A stretch of 64,000 bases of DNA from Mycoplasma sp. Bg1 (GCA_001641205.1 LSMX01000001.1:124001-188000); one strand, 5' to 3'. Counted from the stretch's first letter, positions 42,188-53,010 are shown. Translations and numbers: made by a program. The notes: generated by a model from the letters alone, not told the origin.

Positions 42188-43090
42188 ATGGAATTTAATT
42201 TTAATAAGTTTATTAATAAATTTGAATTAGAAGTAGAATATCAATCTACAATGCACAAAAGCAAAGATAATACTTCAATTTTTATTGATGTTACTGAATA
42301 TGAAACTTTTATTGAATCAAATTATATTTCAAAAAAAAATTTGCTTTTAATTATTAGAGATGCAAGTATTGATAAAACTTATTTAATAAATTTATTTACA
42401 AAATTAGAAAAATTTAATATCGCAGCAATTGTTATTTCAAAAGTTCATAATAAAACTTTTTTTAAAAAAATAGCAAAAGAATATGATTTAACTCTTTTTA
42501 GTACTGATTTAACTTCTAGAGAAATATACATTACTTTTGAAAGATACATTTTAGAAAAAGAAATTATTCCTAAAAGAATTCATGGAACAATGATGTCAGT
42601 TTATGGCGAGGGAATTTTAATTATCGGAGCTTCGGGAATGGGAAAAAGTGAGCTTGCTCTGGAATTAGTTTCTAATGGTCATTTCTTTATTGGTGATGAT
42701 GCAATTGATGTAAAGGCAATTGCAGGAAAAGTAATTGGAAGAGCTCCAAAATCAACAAGACCTTTCATTGAGGTTCGAGGAATTGGAATTATTAATGCAA
42801 GAGACATGTTTGGAATTAAATCGATGGTTAACCATGCAAATATTGATTTAGTTTTAGAGCTGGTTGATTTAGATGAAGTAAGAAATACAATTGATCGTTT
42901 GGGTGCAAAAATTATGCAACATCAAATTCTTGGAATAAACCTTCCAAAAATTCAAATCCCAATTTATAAAGGAAGAAATTTATCTTCAATTGTTGAAGCT
43001 GCAGTTATTTCTCAAAAACAAAGAAAATATGATAAATATATTGCAATAGAAGATTTAAATAAAAGAGTTAAAGATTCTTGTAAAAAATAA
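42188..43090 (+). CDS. hprK: HPr kinase/phosphorylase
   Basis: A 300-residue regulator that phosphorylates and dephosphorylates HPr at Ser46, linking sugar transport to metabolism in Gram-positive bacteria and mollicutes. The P-loop is 'GASGMGKSELALELVSNGHF', followed by 'IGDDAIDV', and the signature 'EVRGIGIINARDMFG' is the HprK family motif 'RGlGIInv'. Start 42188 is preferred to 42116 because the latter would place the terminator inside the gene; the shorter protein has the normal length. Confidence 0.92.
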   Translation: MEFNFNKFINKFELEVEYQSTMHKSKDNTSIFIDVTEYETFIESNYISKKNLLLIIRDASIDKTYLINLFTKLEKFNIAAIVISKVHNKTFFKKIAKEYDLTLFSTDLTSREIYITFERYILEKEIIPKRIHGTMMSVYGEGILIIGASGMGKSELALELVSNGHFFIGDDAIDVKAIAGKVIGRAPKSTRPFIEVRGIGIINARDMFGIKSMVNHANIDLVLELVDLDEVRNTIDRLGAKIMQHQILGINLPKIQIPIYKGRNLSSIVEAAVISQKQRKYDKYIAIEDLNKRVKDSCKK

Positions 43091-43092
43091 TT

Positions 43093-44112
43093 ATGGATGT
43101 TGAACAAATAATATCTGAAAATTGGGAATTAATTATGGAAAAATTAGGTATTCACACTGAAGGAACATTTAGTGTTTTATTTCCTTCTTTTATAATTCCT
43201 ATTTCTATTTATGGAATTTTAATTCTTGCAGGATTTTTACTTACTTTTTTCTTTGTTTATTTAGAATGAAAATATAAAAAACATTCTACTTTTCATTTAT
43301 TAATCCTTTTTGGAATTGGAGCAATCGTTGGTGTATTTGCTGCAAGATGATGATATCTTGCTTTTAATCCAAGTGATTTTCATAGTTTTTATGATTTATT
43401 TGCTTTACAATCTGGAAGATCAATTCTTGGTTCAATTGTTTTCGGAACCCTTGCTATTTGACTTTATTCAAGAAAATATATTCCAGAAATAGAATGAGCA
43501 GAAATATTTTCAATTTTACTTCCAAATATTTTAATTGGTCAAGCCCTTGCAAGATGAGGAAATTTTTATGATTATAATGTTTATGGACAACCCATAGGAA
43601 CTCCATATTCACTTTTAGATTATTCCCTTTTTATAAATGAATTTTTTAATAAAGATTGAATAATTCCTGATATAACAATTTATTATCAAAAAGATGCTTT
43701 AAGTTTTTTACCAGATTTCATTCGTTCGGGAATGCTTATTTGAGATGACGGAACAAAAACATTAGCTTATCGCCAACCTCTTTTTCTATATGAATCATTA
43801 GCTACTTTTGTTGCTTGAATAATAATTACTTTTTATATGAAAAGGATTAATTATTTTAAGGAAGGAACCCATGGAGGTATGTTTCTTATTTTTTATGGTT
43901 TAATTAGAGCCTCAATGGAATTATTTCGGGATCCCTTATATATAATGAGTTGAGGTACCTTTCCTACTTCTTTTTATTTAGCTTTACTTATTTTGCTTAG
44001 TGGAATTATTACTTTTATTTATTACCAATGAAAAGAAGATTTAAAATTTCAATATCAATTTTTTATTTTCAATTTTTATATTGCTTATAAACTTTTTCAA
44101 TTGAAGTTATAA
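43093..44112 (+). CDS. lgt: Prolipoprotein diacylglyceryl transferase
   Basis: A 339-residue membrane enzyme that attaches diacylglycerol to the lipobox cysteine of prolipoproteins. The signature 'GQALARWGNFYDYNVYGQP' corresponds to the family 'GR-GNF-N-E-yG', and 'LIRASMELFRDPLY' with 'YGLIRA' is conserved near the C-terminus. About seven membrane segments are seen. An insertion of about 40 residues lies in the middle (approximately residues 175-215). hprK-lgt is the Firmicutes order. Confidence 0.9.
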
Positions 44113-44180
44113 TAAGTAGTTTATTTGTAAAGTAATAAACACTATAATTGTGGAACTCTCCTTTTTCTTTAAAATCAATA

Positions 44181-44186
44181 TATAAT
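44181..44186 (+). promoter_or_regulatory. -10 box (TATAAT) for trxB
   Basis: An exact TATAAT 47 bases before the trxB ATG, which also has an AAGGAGA ribosome-binding site. Confidence 0.4.
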
Positions 44187-44233
44187 TATAAGTAGATTAT
44201 AAAAATTAAATAAAAAAATTTAAGGAGAAAAAA

Positions 44234-45169
44234 ATGAATGATAAATATGATGTTTTAATTATTGGTGGGGGGCCCGGTGGGTTGACTTCAGCAATTTATG
44301 CAGCACGTGCAGAACTTAAAACAGGATTAATAGAAGGAGGCGCTCCTGGGGGAAAATTAATTAATACCCATAATTTAGAAAATTACCCAGGAGTTGATGA
44401 AGGAGCAACTGGTGGAGATGTTGCTGTAAAATTTTTTACACAAGCATTATCTTTCGGAGCTGAATATATTCCTGCTTTTGTTATTGAAATTACTGATTTA
44501 GATTCTTTTGATGCTAAAAAAGTAATTTTAGAAGGAGGAAAAATTTTAGAAACAAAAACAATTATTATTGCTTCTGGAACAACTCCAATTCCTTTAGATA
44601 TTCCTGGTTATAAAGAATATTTAAATAAAGGTGTTTCTCATTGTGTTGTTTGTGATGGGGCACTCCACAAAGGACAACCAATTATTATTTTAGGAGGAGG
44701 AACAGCGGCAACAGAAGAATCTCTTTTTGGAGCTAATTTTGCTTCTACTGTTTCTATTATTAATAAATTCCCTACTTTTAGAGGAGAAGAAGTAACCTTA
44801 AAAAAAGTTGCTGAAACAGCAAACATTGCATTAATTCCAAATACAAAACCTCTTTCAATTAATGGAAATGGGTCAAAAGTTCAATCAGTAACAGTAGAAC
44901 TTGCTGATGGAACTAAAAAAGATTATCCAGCAACCGGCGTTTTTGTTTATGAAGGATATAGTCCTGCATCAGGATTTTTAAAAGACACTAATTTACTTGA
45001 TGAATATGGATTTATGAATGCAAACCCTCAAACAATGGAAACTACAATTCCCGGAGTATTTGCTGTAGGTGATATTTTAAATAAACCTTTTAAACAAGTT
45101 ACAGGAGCAACAAATGACGGAACTCTTGCAGCTTTAAAAGCAAAACAATATATTGACTTAAATAGTTAA
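44234..45169 (+). CDS. trxB: Thioredoxin-disulfide reductase
   Basis: A 311-residue FAD/NADPH enzyme keeping thioredoxin reduced. The FAD motif is 'VLIIGGGPGGLTSAIYAARA', the redox-active CxxC is 'CVVCDGAL' near residue 138, and the NADPH motif is 'IIILGGGTAATEE'. 'GVFAVGDILNKPFKQVTGAT' is the C-terminal FAD signature. It is probably also relevant to peroxide produced by GlpO. Confidence 0.95.
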   Translation: MNDKYDVLIIGGGPGGLTSAIYAARAELKTGLIEGGAPGGKLINTHNLENYPGVDEGATGGDVAVKFFTQALSFGAEYIPAFVIEITDLDSFDAKKVILEGGKILETKTIIIASGTTPIPLDIPGYKEYLNKGVSHCVVCDGALHKGQPIIILGGGTAATEESLFGANFASTVSIINKFPTFRGEEVTLKKVAETANIALIPNTKPLSINGNGSKVQSVTVELADGTKKDYPATGVFVYEGYSPASGFLKDTNLLDEYGFMNANPQTMETTIPGVFAVGDILNKPFKQVTGATNDGTLAALKAKQYIDLNS

Positions 45170-45172
45170 GAA

Positions 45173-46057
45173 ATGGAATCTTTTACTGCACAAATTAAAA
45201 AGGAGATTTTAGCAAATATTTATAAAACAAAAGAAGAGAGAAAAATTTTTCTTTATTCTTTTATGCGAACTACTGGTCGCTTTACTGAGGGGAAATTTAT
45301 TTTTAAAACTACCTTGATTCCTTATGAAGATAAAATTAAAAAACTTTATCATGAATTTTTTTTGGGAGAATTAAAAACAATAAAAACAATTAAATTTGTA
45401 AAATTTATTGTTGATGATCCGGCAATTTTAGTAGACCTAAATTCATTAATGGGAGACTTTACAATTTTAACTTTATCTGAGACAAAAGCTTATTTAGCAG
45501 GAGCTTTTTTAGGACGGGGATGAGTTAATTCTTTAGATTCAAAATTTTATCATTTTGAAATTAGAGTAAAGGATTATCAGCATTCCTTAGATTTACTTGA
45601 GGCTTTTGAATCACAAGGAATTAAAGCAACTTCACTTCGGAAAAAATATTGGTATTATGTCTATATTAAAAAAGCTCAAGATATTGTAGATGTTTTACGA
45701 ATTATGGAAGCATTTAATGCTTCGATGATTTTTGATGATTATAAAATTGAACGACAATTTATGAGTGCAGTTAAAAAAATGAATTCAATTGAGCCCTATA
45801 ACAAAAAGAAGATTGATCGAACCTGTGAAATTCAAAAAAAATGTTGCAGAGAAGTACTTAAAAATAATGAGACAAAAAATCTTCTTACAGACAATCAAAT
45901 CAAATTAGCAAAACTAAGACTTGAAAGAGAAAATCTTTCATTATCTGATATTCAATTATTATTTAATGAACTTTATGATAAAGATTATTCAAGATCAACT
46001 ATTAATAATTGATTTATCTTAATTAATAATCTTTGTCAAAAAAATAGCAAAAAATAG
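45173..46057 (+). CDS. whiA: DNA-binding protein WhiA
   Basis: A 294-residue protein of the WhiA (DUF199) family, combining a LAGLIDADG-like domain with a C-terminal helix-turn-helix. 'ETKAYLAGAFLGRGWVN' is the diagnostic 'fLrGaFLagGsv' region and 'IKLAKLRLERENLSLSDIQL' the HTH part. In Bacillus it affects cell division and chromosome segregation; in mycoplasmas it has been linked to ribosomal gene control. It starts three bases after trxB. Confidence 0.88.
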
Positions 46058-46067
46058 GAAGGTATGT

Positions 46068-47060
46068 ATTGCAGATACAACTACACAAAGACCAACATTT
46101 GAATGAATAATTACAGGAGTGCTTTTAGCAGTTATTTTCTTGATAATTATTATTACCCTTATTTATTATATTATTAAGTATAAAAAAGAACGCAAGCACT
46201 TTTTCACTATTGGAAAATTAGCGATTATTTCTATTTTTTATGCTTTTTTTTGTATTCAAGCTACTATTACAGCTTTTATTCAACCATGATCAATAGCAAC
46301 AAATTCTTTTATTCCCTTTTCAATTGATGATGTTACTATTATTGCCGTGGGCTTTATTTTTGGCCCAATAGAAGGATTACTTTTTGGAATGATTTGTGAT
46401 CCTACAAATGTATTATTAATTCATCATTGACCCTTTCAACTTATACCTTTTTTTACTTTACCATTAATTGGTTTAATTTCTGGTATTCTTGGAAGATTTT
46501 ATTTTAGAAATAATGAAGATAATCTCTATCGAGAAATGATCTTTTTTCAAATTATTTTACTTTTTATTGGAATTTTATTTATTATTGCAGCTCCAATAAT
46601 GATTGCTCTTGGGGATACTTTTAGATTTGGTTGGGGCAAAACCACAGCTGATAAAAATAATTGAAAAATTGCTGTTTATATTGCAAGTATTTGTGGACTT
46701 ATTTTAATTGCTTTAATGGAAATTATTTTCTTTTCTTTATGAAATAAGAAAAAAAATGATGCTTTTGCTATGGAATTAAATAAATACATTCCAGTTACAG
46801 AACCTAGGAATAAAATTACTAATCCAGATCTCCGCCTTTTTCTTTATGTTTTTGCTGCAGCAGCTCTTGGAAGAATTTATGGGGGGATAATAAGTCGACC
46901 TTTTACACAACATTTTTATTTTGGAATGCCTTATTTTCCACAATTAGTTTTACGTTTAATTGATTCTAGTTATTTAATTCCATGTGCAACATTAGTAAGT
47001 TGAGTTGTAATTAAATATTCATTAATTGCCCTCAAAACAACTCAAACAATAGATAGATAA
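46068..47060 (+). CDS. ECF transporter S component (substrate-specific membrane subunit)
   Basis: A 330-residue membrane protein with about six to seven hydrophobic segments. The core 'SIDDVTIIAVGFIFGPIEGL', then 'LFGMICDPTNVL', resembles the ECF S-component family, which binds vitamins or other small cofactors and works with EcfA and EcfT encoded elsewhere. No in-frame ATG, GTG or TTG opens the region upstream of the first membrane helix; GTG at 46119 lies inside it. ATT at 46068 has the ribosome-binding site AGGAAGG at proper spacing and is proposed as the start. An ATG at 46064 is out of frame. Substrate unknown. Confidence 0.72.
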
Positions 47061-47063
47061 AAG

Positions 47064-47069
47064 TATAAT
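47064..47069 (+). promoter_or_regulatory. -10 box (TATAAT), probably leaderless
   Basis: An exact TATAAT nine bases before the ATG at 47079, shortly after the ECF gene stop. It would drive the small protein and the two Opp-like genes. Confidence 0.45.
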
Positions 47070-47078
47070 TTTATTATT

Positions 47079-47261
47079 ATGCAAAGAAATATTTTAGATG
47101 ATCAACCAACAAGTAATTTGCTAATTCGAAAAGAAAAAAAACACAATCTTTTTGTTTTTAAAATTCAACTAAATGTTTTAAAATTAGTAAAAACAATTAC
47201 CATAATTTTATTTATTATAGTTGCAGTTGGAACTAGTGTTTATTTAGGAATGGTATTATAG
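47079..47261 (+). CDS. Small single-helix membrane protein (possible OppC relic)
   Basis: A 60-residue protein with one hydrophobic segment (residues 35-58) after a charged start. It directly precedes two genes resembling OppD and OppF, exactly where oppC would be in a mycoplasma opp operon. It could therefore be a shortened OppC N-terminus, but I see no reliable similarity. It ends two bases before the next start. Unknown function. Confidence 0.55.
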   Translation: MQRNILDDQPTSNLLIRKEKKHNLFVFKIQLNVLKLVKTITIILFIIVAVGTSVYLGMVL

Positions 47262-47263
47262 TC

Positions 47264-48196
47264 ATGAAAATTTCTAAATCAAGAAGTGTTGATCAATTTG
47301 CCTATTCAAATATTATTTTGGAACTTAAGGGAGTTTCTATTTTATATAAGAAAAAAATGGTTTTAAAAAATGTTTCATTTAAACTTCGGCAACATGAATC
47401 AATTGCTTTTATTGGCCATGAACAAAAACATCTTATTCATCTTTACCGCTTTATTAATCATCATAGATATTATGAATTAGATGCAGGAGAAATTTTCATT
47501 CATGGAGAAAAAGAAACATTTAAAAATATTACAAAAAAACTAAAAATTTGTAATAATACTGAACAAACTCTTGTTTCAAATACAAGTTTTATTACTGTGG
47601 GAGAACGTCTAGTTAAATTGCAAAAAGAAAATAGTAAATTTAAAAAACAATTGGCTGTTTTTAAAATGCTTTCTTTAAACCAAAATGCACAATTTCATAA
47701 TTTATATTATTTACGAATTGATAAACTCTCTAAATTTGCTTACTATATCCATACAATTATGGAAAAAGCAATACAGCAGCCAAATATTATTACTCTTGAT
47801 GAAAGAATGGATAAATGAACCCCAATAGAAGAAGTTCAACTTGCAATTTTTATAAATAATCTTCAAAGAGAATACGGAATTAGTTTTTTAATTTTTAGTC
47901 AAAATATTTTTCATGTAATAAATGTTGTTGATTCTATTGGAGTTTTTTTTAAAAAAACTCTAATAGAATATGGAACAGCTAATGAATTGGCTTTTAAACC
48001 AATTCATTATGAAACTTTAGTAAGATCAATGGTAATTGATCGAAATACTACTAAATATTTTTCACTAATGGATTATAATCATGATCTACAACCACCAACA
48101 ATTTATCTTTCAGATACACATTTCATTAAAACTTGAATATTTTTTAATGCAAAAACAATAAGTGATATTCCTGAAGAAATAAGGGAGAATTTATAA
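47264..48196 (+). CDS. Degenerate ABC ATPase-like protein, OppD-related
   Basis: A 310-residue protein laid out like an ABC ATPase of the oligopeptide family. 'IILELKGVSILYKKKMVLKN' is a normal ABC opening, but the Walker A position reads 'IGHEQKHLIH' with no GKS/T. The signature LSGG is replaced by 'DKLSKFAYY'. Walker B reads 'IITLDERMDKW', keeping Asp-Glu, and the H-loop His is Gln in 'IFSQNIFHV'. The stretch 'KTLIEYGTANELAFKPIHYE' matches the OppD C-terminal 'GkivE-Gt-dEif-nP-HpYt'. Hydrolysis appears impossible by the usual mechanism. Despite this there is no stop or frameshift. Confidence 0.72.
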
Positions 48197-48197
48197 A

Positions 48198-50291
48198 ATG
48201 TATCGATTAAGAATTAATAAATTGCCTGAATATTATGGACTTGCTCATAAAGCAAAATATAATAATACAGATTTTATTTTGTCAAAAATTTCTACAAAAT
48301 TTTTAATTTTTAATTTTTTAACTTATGAAGATAAGAAAGAAATTTTACAAGATGTTTTAAAACATCATTTTGTGGCAACAAATGCAAAAATTAAAAATCA
48401 AGACTTAAAACTTACAGAATACATTGCTGAAACAATTCATAAATCAAAATTTAAGACTAATGTAACCGGGGATATTAGTTATGGCATTAATATTTTTATT
48501 TTTAGAAAAAACCTTTTAGCACTTTTTGCCAAACAAACACTTTTTTCTCTTGAAAAACAATTTAGTAAGGAACCACAATTTATAAACTTTATTAAATTAT
48601 TAAAAGAAAAAGAAAAATTAACAACTGAATTAAATAAAAAAAGAAAAAGAAAAGCAAAAATTAAGGCTAATTATCATAGCCAATTGTTAATAAGCAAAAA
48701 AGATAGCAAACATAGACGTCATATTTATAATGCTTTGCGTGATTCCCTTTATCGTACTTTGAAAATTCTAAATAAAGTTGAAAAAAAAGAATTAAGTAGA
48801 TTAAAAATTAATATTAGTCCAAAGGATACTAAACAATTAATTAATGAAACTTTAAAATTTATTGCCCTTATTAATAAATATCAAAATGAATTTTTTACAA
48901 AGGAAACTTTACAAAAATTAGACGATCTTTATGAAATGATAAACGGCAATAATGTTCGAAGAGTTTTTAATTCTTTATTAGACATTATTGATGAATATCA
49001 ATATCTTGCAGTAATTCCAGAAATTGAAAAACAAATTAATATTTTAAAAAATATTACTCCAATTGGGGCAGCAATTTTTTCTAGTTCTTTTAAATATCTT
49101 ACAGCTTTTGTTGAAGAGGAAATTTTAAAAAATGAAAATTATATTAAGGAAACAAAGGAAAATATAAAATTCACTTCAAAAGAAATTTATAATAAATTAT
49201 TAAAAGAAACTTCAAAGGGAATTAGTTCAATTTATGAAGCTGATTTGATGAATTTGCAATATGAATCAACAATTATTGATGAAATAGATACTGCTCTTAA
49301 AGCTTATAAACAAAAATTACTTATTATGAAAAATATTCATAATAAATCAAATATTAAAGATTACAATACCGTTACAAATGAATTTTTTAATTGATTTAAA
49401 AATATTATTCTTTCTTTAAATACTTGAACAGTAAAAAATGAGCGAGCAAGAGCAAAGTGAATTTATTTAATTGATTTACAAAAAGAAATTTTTGATAATA
49501 AAATTCTTAAACAAAAAATAGAAGAGCTAAATTTGAAATTAGATAAAAAAATAAATCAAAGATGACATGAAAAATATCAACTTCTTTTTGATAAAAAATT
49601 TGCTGAAAAAAAACAAGAATTTATTAAAATTTTAAAAAAAGATAAGAAAGCTGCATTAATTTATTATACAAATAAATATAATTTAAAAGCACTTAAACCA
49701 AAATATCATCGTCCAACAATAACTCAAAAAGATGCCTTTATACATACACTTTTTTCTGAAATCGGAATAATTTTTACTCAAAAACAACTTGATATTCAGA
49801 TGAAGGATCTCCCACCAGAACAAATGCTTTTTGTAAATATTTTTATTAATGGTGTTTTAAAAAGAGAACAAATAATTGATTTAGATGAAGTAAATATTCC
49901 ACTTCATGCTTTTAAAACAATTGCAAATGCTGTTAGTAAATTAGAAAAAATACTTTCTACAAGAATTGTTTTAATGTCTTCTCTTTATATTCCAACTAAA
50001 GATAATCATTCATTATTAATTTCTTCTTGGGATCATATCCCAGTAGAAATAGCAACTTCAAAAAATTTTCAAAAAAAACCTGTTCATTTTTATACTAAAT
50101 TACAATTTAATTCATTAATTGAGATTGAAGATAAAGCAATTAATTCTAAAATTATCTTTCGAGACCAAATCTATATTTTACCAAAATATAATTTTGTTAA
50201 ATATTTAGAAGTTTATAAAAAACATTTTGTGCTTGTTAAAGAAAAAAATCTCAAAAAATCAAAAGGAAAACAAACTTATGAAATTAAATAA
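48198..50291 (+). CDS. Large degenerate ABC ATPase-like protein, OppF-related
   Basis: A 697-residue charged protein. Its last 165 residues can be read as the second half of OppF: 'LPPEQ' at the LSGGQ position, 'IIDLDEVNIPL' as Walker B with Asp-Glu, no His at the H-loop ('VLMSSLYIP'), then 'PVEIATSKNFQKKPVHFYTK' against the OppF 'iVEiG-seeiy-nP-HpYTk'. The N-terminus shows no Walker A. The middle, about residues 140-530, is a Lys/Glu-rich, mostly helical insert, comparable to the large insert of mycoplasma OppF. The assignment rests on these short likenesses and on position. It overlaps cysS by 14 bases. Confidence 0.6.
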
Positions 50292-51528
50292 TTTTTTTAC
50301 AAAAACACCAAACATACTTCCAAAAAATCCTAAAATTTATCTTTGTGGACCAACAACATATAATCATGCTCATATTGGTAATCTACGGCCAATTATTATT
50401 TTTGATATTTTAAATCGAGTTTTACTTTTAGATGGTAAACCTATTTTTGTTCATAATATTACTGATATTGATGATAAAATTATTGTTAAAGCAAAAACAG
50501 AACATCAAACAGAAAAACAAATTTCTGATTTTTATACAAAAGCATATATTGAACTTCTAGAACAGATGAATATTATTATGCCTGATTTTTTACCAAAAGT
50601 AACTAATAATGTTAAGGGAATTACTACTTTTATTGAAAACTTAATTACAAATGATGTAGCCTATGAAGTTGATGGGAATGTTTATTTTGCAATTGATAAA
50701 TGAAAAAATTATGGAAAACTTGCTAAAATTAATTTAGTAGAATTAGAGCAAAATGAAGATAGTATAAATAAAAAAAATCCTTTTGATTTTACTTTATGAA
50801 AAAATACATCAGAAGGTTTAAAATTTCCCTCTCCATGAGGTCAAGGTAGACCGGGATGACATACTGAATGTTCATATTTTGTAAGTAAAATTTTTAATAA
50901 TCATACAATTGATCTTCATGGGGGCGGAATTGATTTACGTTTTCCTCATCATGTAAATGAAGCTGCCCAATTTGAAGCACTTAATCATAAAGAGATTGCA
51001 AAAACTTGAATGTATGTTGGCCATGTTAATATCGGAAATGAAAAAATGGCTAAATCTGAAGGAAATACCATTTTAGCAAAAGACTTCATTAAGCAATATA
51101 ATCCTAATTTATTACGTTTTATTCTTGTTTCTACTCATTATACAAAACCAGTTCAAATTACAGATAATTTAATTTCTACTTCTCAAAATAAACTAGCTAA
51201 AATAGAAATGGCTTTTATTAAAGGTTTTAGGGGTTTATCAACTTTTACCATTAATAATGAAGATATTAGTGATTTGATTGCTCCTTTACTAGAAGATTTA
51301 AATATTCCAAATACGTTTACAAAAATTGAACAAGTAATTAAGAATATTAATAATGAAAAAGATAATCTAAAATTGGAGCAAGAATTGAATAGACTTTATC
51401 AAATTTTAAATTTTCTAGGATTTAAGGTAACACTTAATCAGTTGGAAATTGAAAAATTTATTAAAGCATTGAAAGAAAAAGATTTTTCTACCGCAGATGA
51501 TTTAAAAACAAGGTTGGTGAATATTTAG
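50278..51528 (+). CDS. cysS: Cysteinyl-tRNA synthetase
   Basis: A 416-residue class I synthetase. The HIGH motif is in 'YLCGPTTYNHAHIGNLRPII', with Cys of 'YLCGPT' as a zinc ligand; further ligands appear in 'WHTECSYF' and 'HHVNEAAQFEA'. KMSKS reads 'KMAKSEGN'. It is slightly short at the C-terminus. Start 50278, preceded by AAAAGGAAAAC, is preferred to an earlier in-frame ATG at 50227 that lies inside the OppF-like gene. The stop shares its last base with the rlmB start. Confidence 0.94.
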
Positions 51529-52232
51529 TGTATATTTATGGAAAAAATCCCATTAAAGATTTAGTGGATCAAAAACCCGAATTAATTAAAAAAATTTATA
51601 TTGACCGCAAAAAACACCAATCTTTTTATGACCAGCTTCTTAAAAAAAATTATCCAGTAGAATTATTGAAAGAGATAAATTATCAAAAAATTTTTCAAAA
51701 TATAAATATTCAAGGAATTATTGCAGAAATCAAAGAACCTTGTTTTCTTGAATTTGAACAATTTATTATTGATTCTAAATTTTTGGAAGAAGATACAATT
51801 TTAATCTTAGATAAAATCAATGATCCACAAAATCTTGGATCAATTTTTCGAAATGCCGTCGCTTTTGGAATAAAAACAGTTATTTTAACAGAACACAATT
51901 CTGCTCCAATTACTGCAACTGCAATTAAAGCATCAGCTGGAACATGATTTAAACTTAATCTTATTTCTGTTTCATCAATTGGATCTACGATTGAAAAATT
52001 GAAAAAAAATGAATATTGATTAATTTCTACTTCACTTGATGGTCAAGAAGAATTAGAAAAAATCAAAGATTTTAAAAAGAAAGCAATTATTTTGGGCAAT
52101 GAGGGAAAAGGTGTGCGGAAATCATTACAAGATAAAGCAGATCTTAACCTTAAAATTAAAATGTCCTCAAATTTAGATTCATTAAATGTTTCTGCTGCAG
52201 CAGCAATTATTTTATATACCAATTATAAATAA
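51528..52232 (+). CDS. rlmB: 23S rRNA guanosine-2'-O-methyltransferase (RlmB/TrmH family)
   Basis: A 234-residue SPOUT methyltransferase. The knot motifs are present: 'LDKINDPQNLGSIFRNAVAF' (motif 1), 'AIILGNEGKGVRKSL' (motif 2) and 'LNVSAAAAIILY' (motif 3). The N-terminal 'IYGKNPIKDLVDQKPELIKK' is the substrate-binding domain typical of RlmB. It starts with GTG at 51528, coupled to the cysS stop. cysS-rlmB is the Firmicutes order; yacP, which would come next, is missing. Confidence 0.9.
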
Positions 52233-52239
52233 TTAGCAC

Positions 52240-52827
52240 ATGGAACCCCAACATTTTAAGTGAATACAGTATACACTAATTAAAAAATTACAACTAAAGA
52301 TTGATATTCAACAAACATTTAACCTCTTTAAAGAAATTTATAAACCTTTATTAATTAAACATTCCACATCTATTATTGCAATGTATTCTTCAATTCCCTT
52401 TACGGAAGATGAAATTGTAAATATAGTTGAGGAATGTTTTTATTTTACCTTAATAAACTATAATCCTAAATATAAAAAATCTCTTCCTGCTTATATTAAG
52501 AAATATCTTTGTTATAACTTGCATGCAGAATTAAGAAGATATACTACCAAAGGACATCAAGTAATGAATTTTGCAGATTATAATCTTGAAGAACATCAAA
52601 AATTCTTTAATACACCAGAACATTTTATGCTTGATGCTACAGATTTTAAAAAGATGATTTTAAAAAATCTTTCTCCGTCTGATGGAGAAATTTTTGAATT
52701 ACTTTTAGATTCTAAAACTATTAAAGAGATTGCTTATCTTAAAAAGATGTCTCCGCAAAATTTATATTTAAGAAGAAAAAATATCGGAGGAAAGGCCCTA
52801 CAAATTTATAACTCTAATTTTAAATAG
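52240..52827 (+). CDS. Sigma-70-family-like protein in the sigH position
   Basis: A 195-residue protein lying between rlmB and rpmG, the place of sigH in Bacillus. 'FTEDEIVNIVEECFYFTLIN' and 'PAYIKKYLCYNLHAELRRYT' resemble sigma region 2. The C-terminal 'LSPSDGEIFELLLDSKTIKE', then 'IAYLKKMSPQNLYLRRKNI', looks like a region 4 helix-turn-helix. The match is weak and the function is inferred. Mycoplasmas carry a comparable alternative sigma factor (the MG428 type) that controls recombination genes. The ATG at 52240 is in frame, although the first recognisable homology begins later. Confidence 0.6.
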
Positions 52828-52829
52828 AC

Positions 52830-52847
52830 TTTTTCTTATATAATTTA
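52830..52847 (+). promoter_or_regulatory. Promoter of rpmG-secE-nusG
   Basis: TTTTTCTTATATAATTTA contains TATAAT at 52839-52844. The identical 18-mer recurs at 63761-63778 before the last gene of the window. A ribosome-binding site AAAGGAAAG follows before the rpmG start. Confidence 0.5.
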
Positions 52848-52860
52848 TAAAGGAAAGATA

Positions 52861-53010
52861 ATGGCAAGAGAAAAAATAATTTTAATTTGTGATGAATGTT
52901 TATCAAGAAATTACCAAGTTTTTAAATCAAACGCAAAAACAACTAAACTAGAAGTTAAAAAATTTTGTCCTCATTGTAATAAACATACTTTACATAAGGA
53001 AACCCGCTAA
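52861..53010 (+). CDS. rpmG: 50S ribosomal protein L33
   Basis: A 49-residue ribosomal protein with the zinc-binding pattern 'LICDECLSRNYQ' (CxxC) and 'KKFCPHCNKHTLHKETR' (CxxC). The C-terminal 'KFCP-C-kHt-HkE-R' is the L33 hallmark. Its TAA shares its last base with the secE ATG. Confidence 0.94.
   Translation: MAREKIILICDECLSRNYQVFKSNAKTTKLEVKKFCPHCNKHTLHKETR

Noticed and set aside
48198..50291. SMC/coiled-coil or phage-like protein
   Set aside because: The charged middle part suggests this, but the C-terminal resemblance to OppF and the adjacency to an OppD-like gene explain it better.
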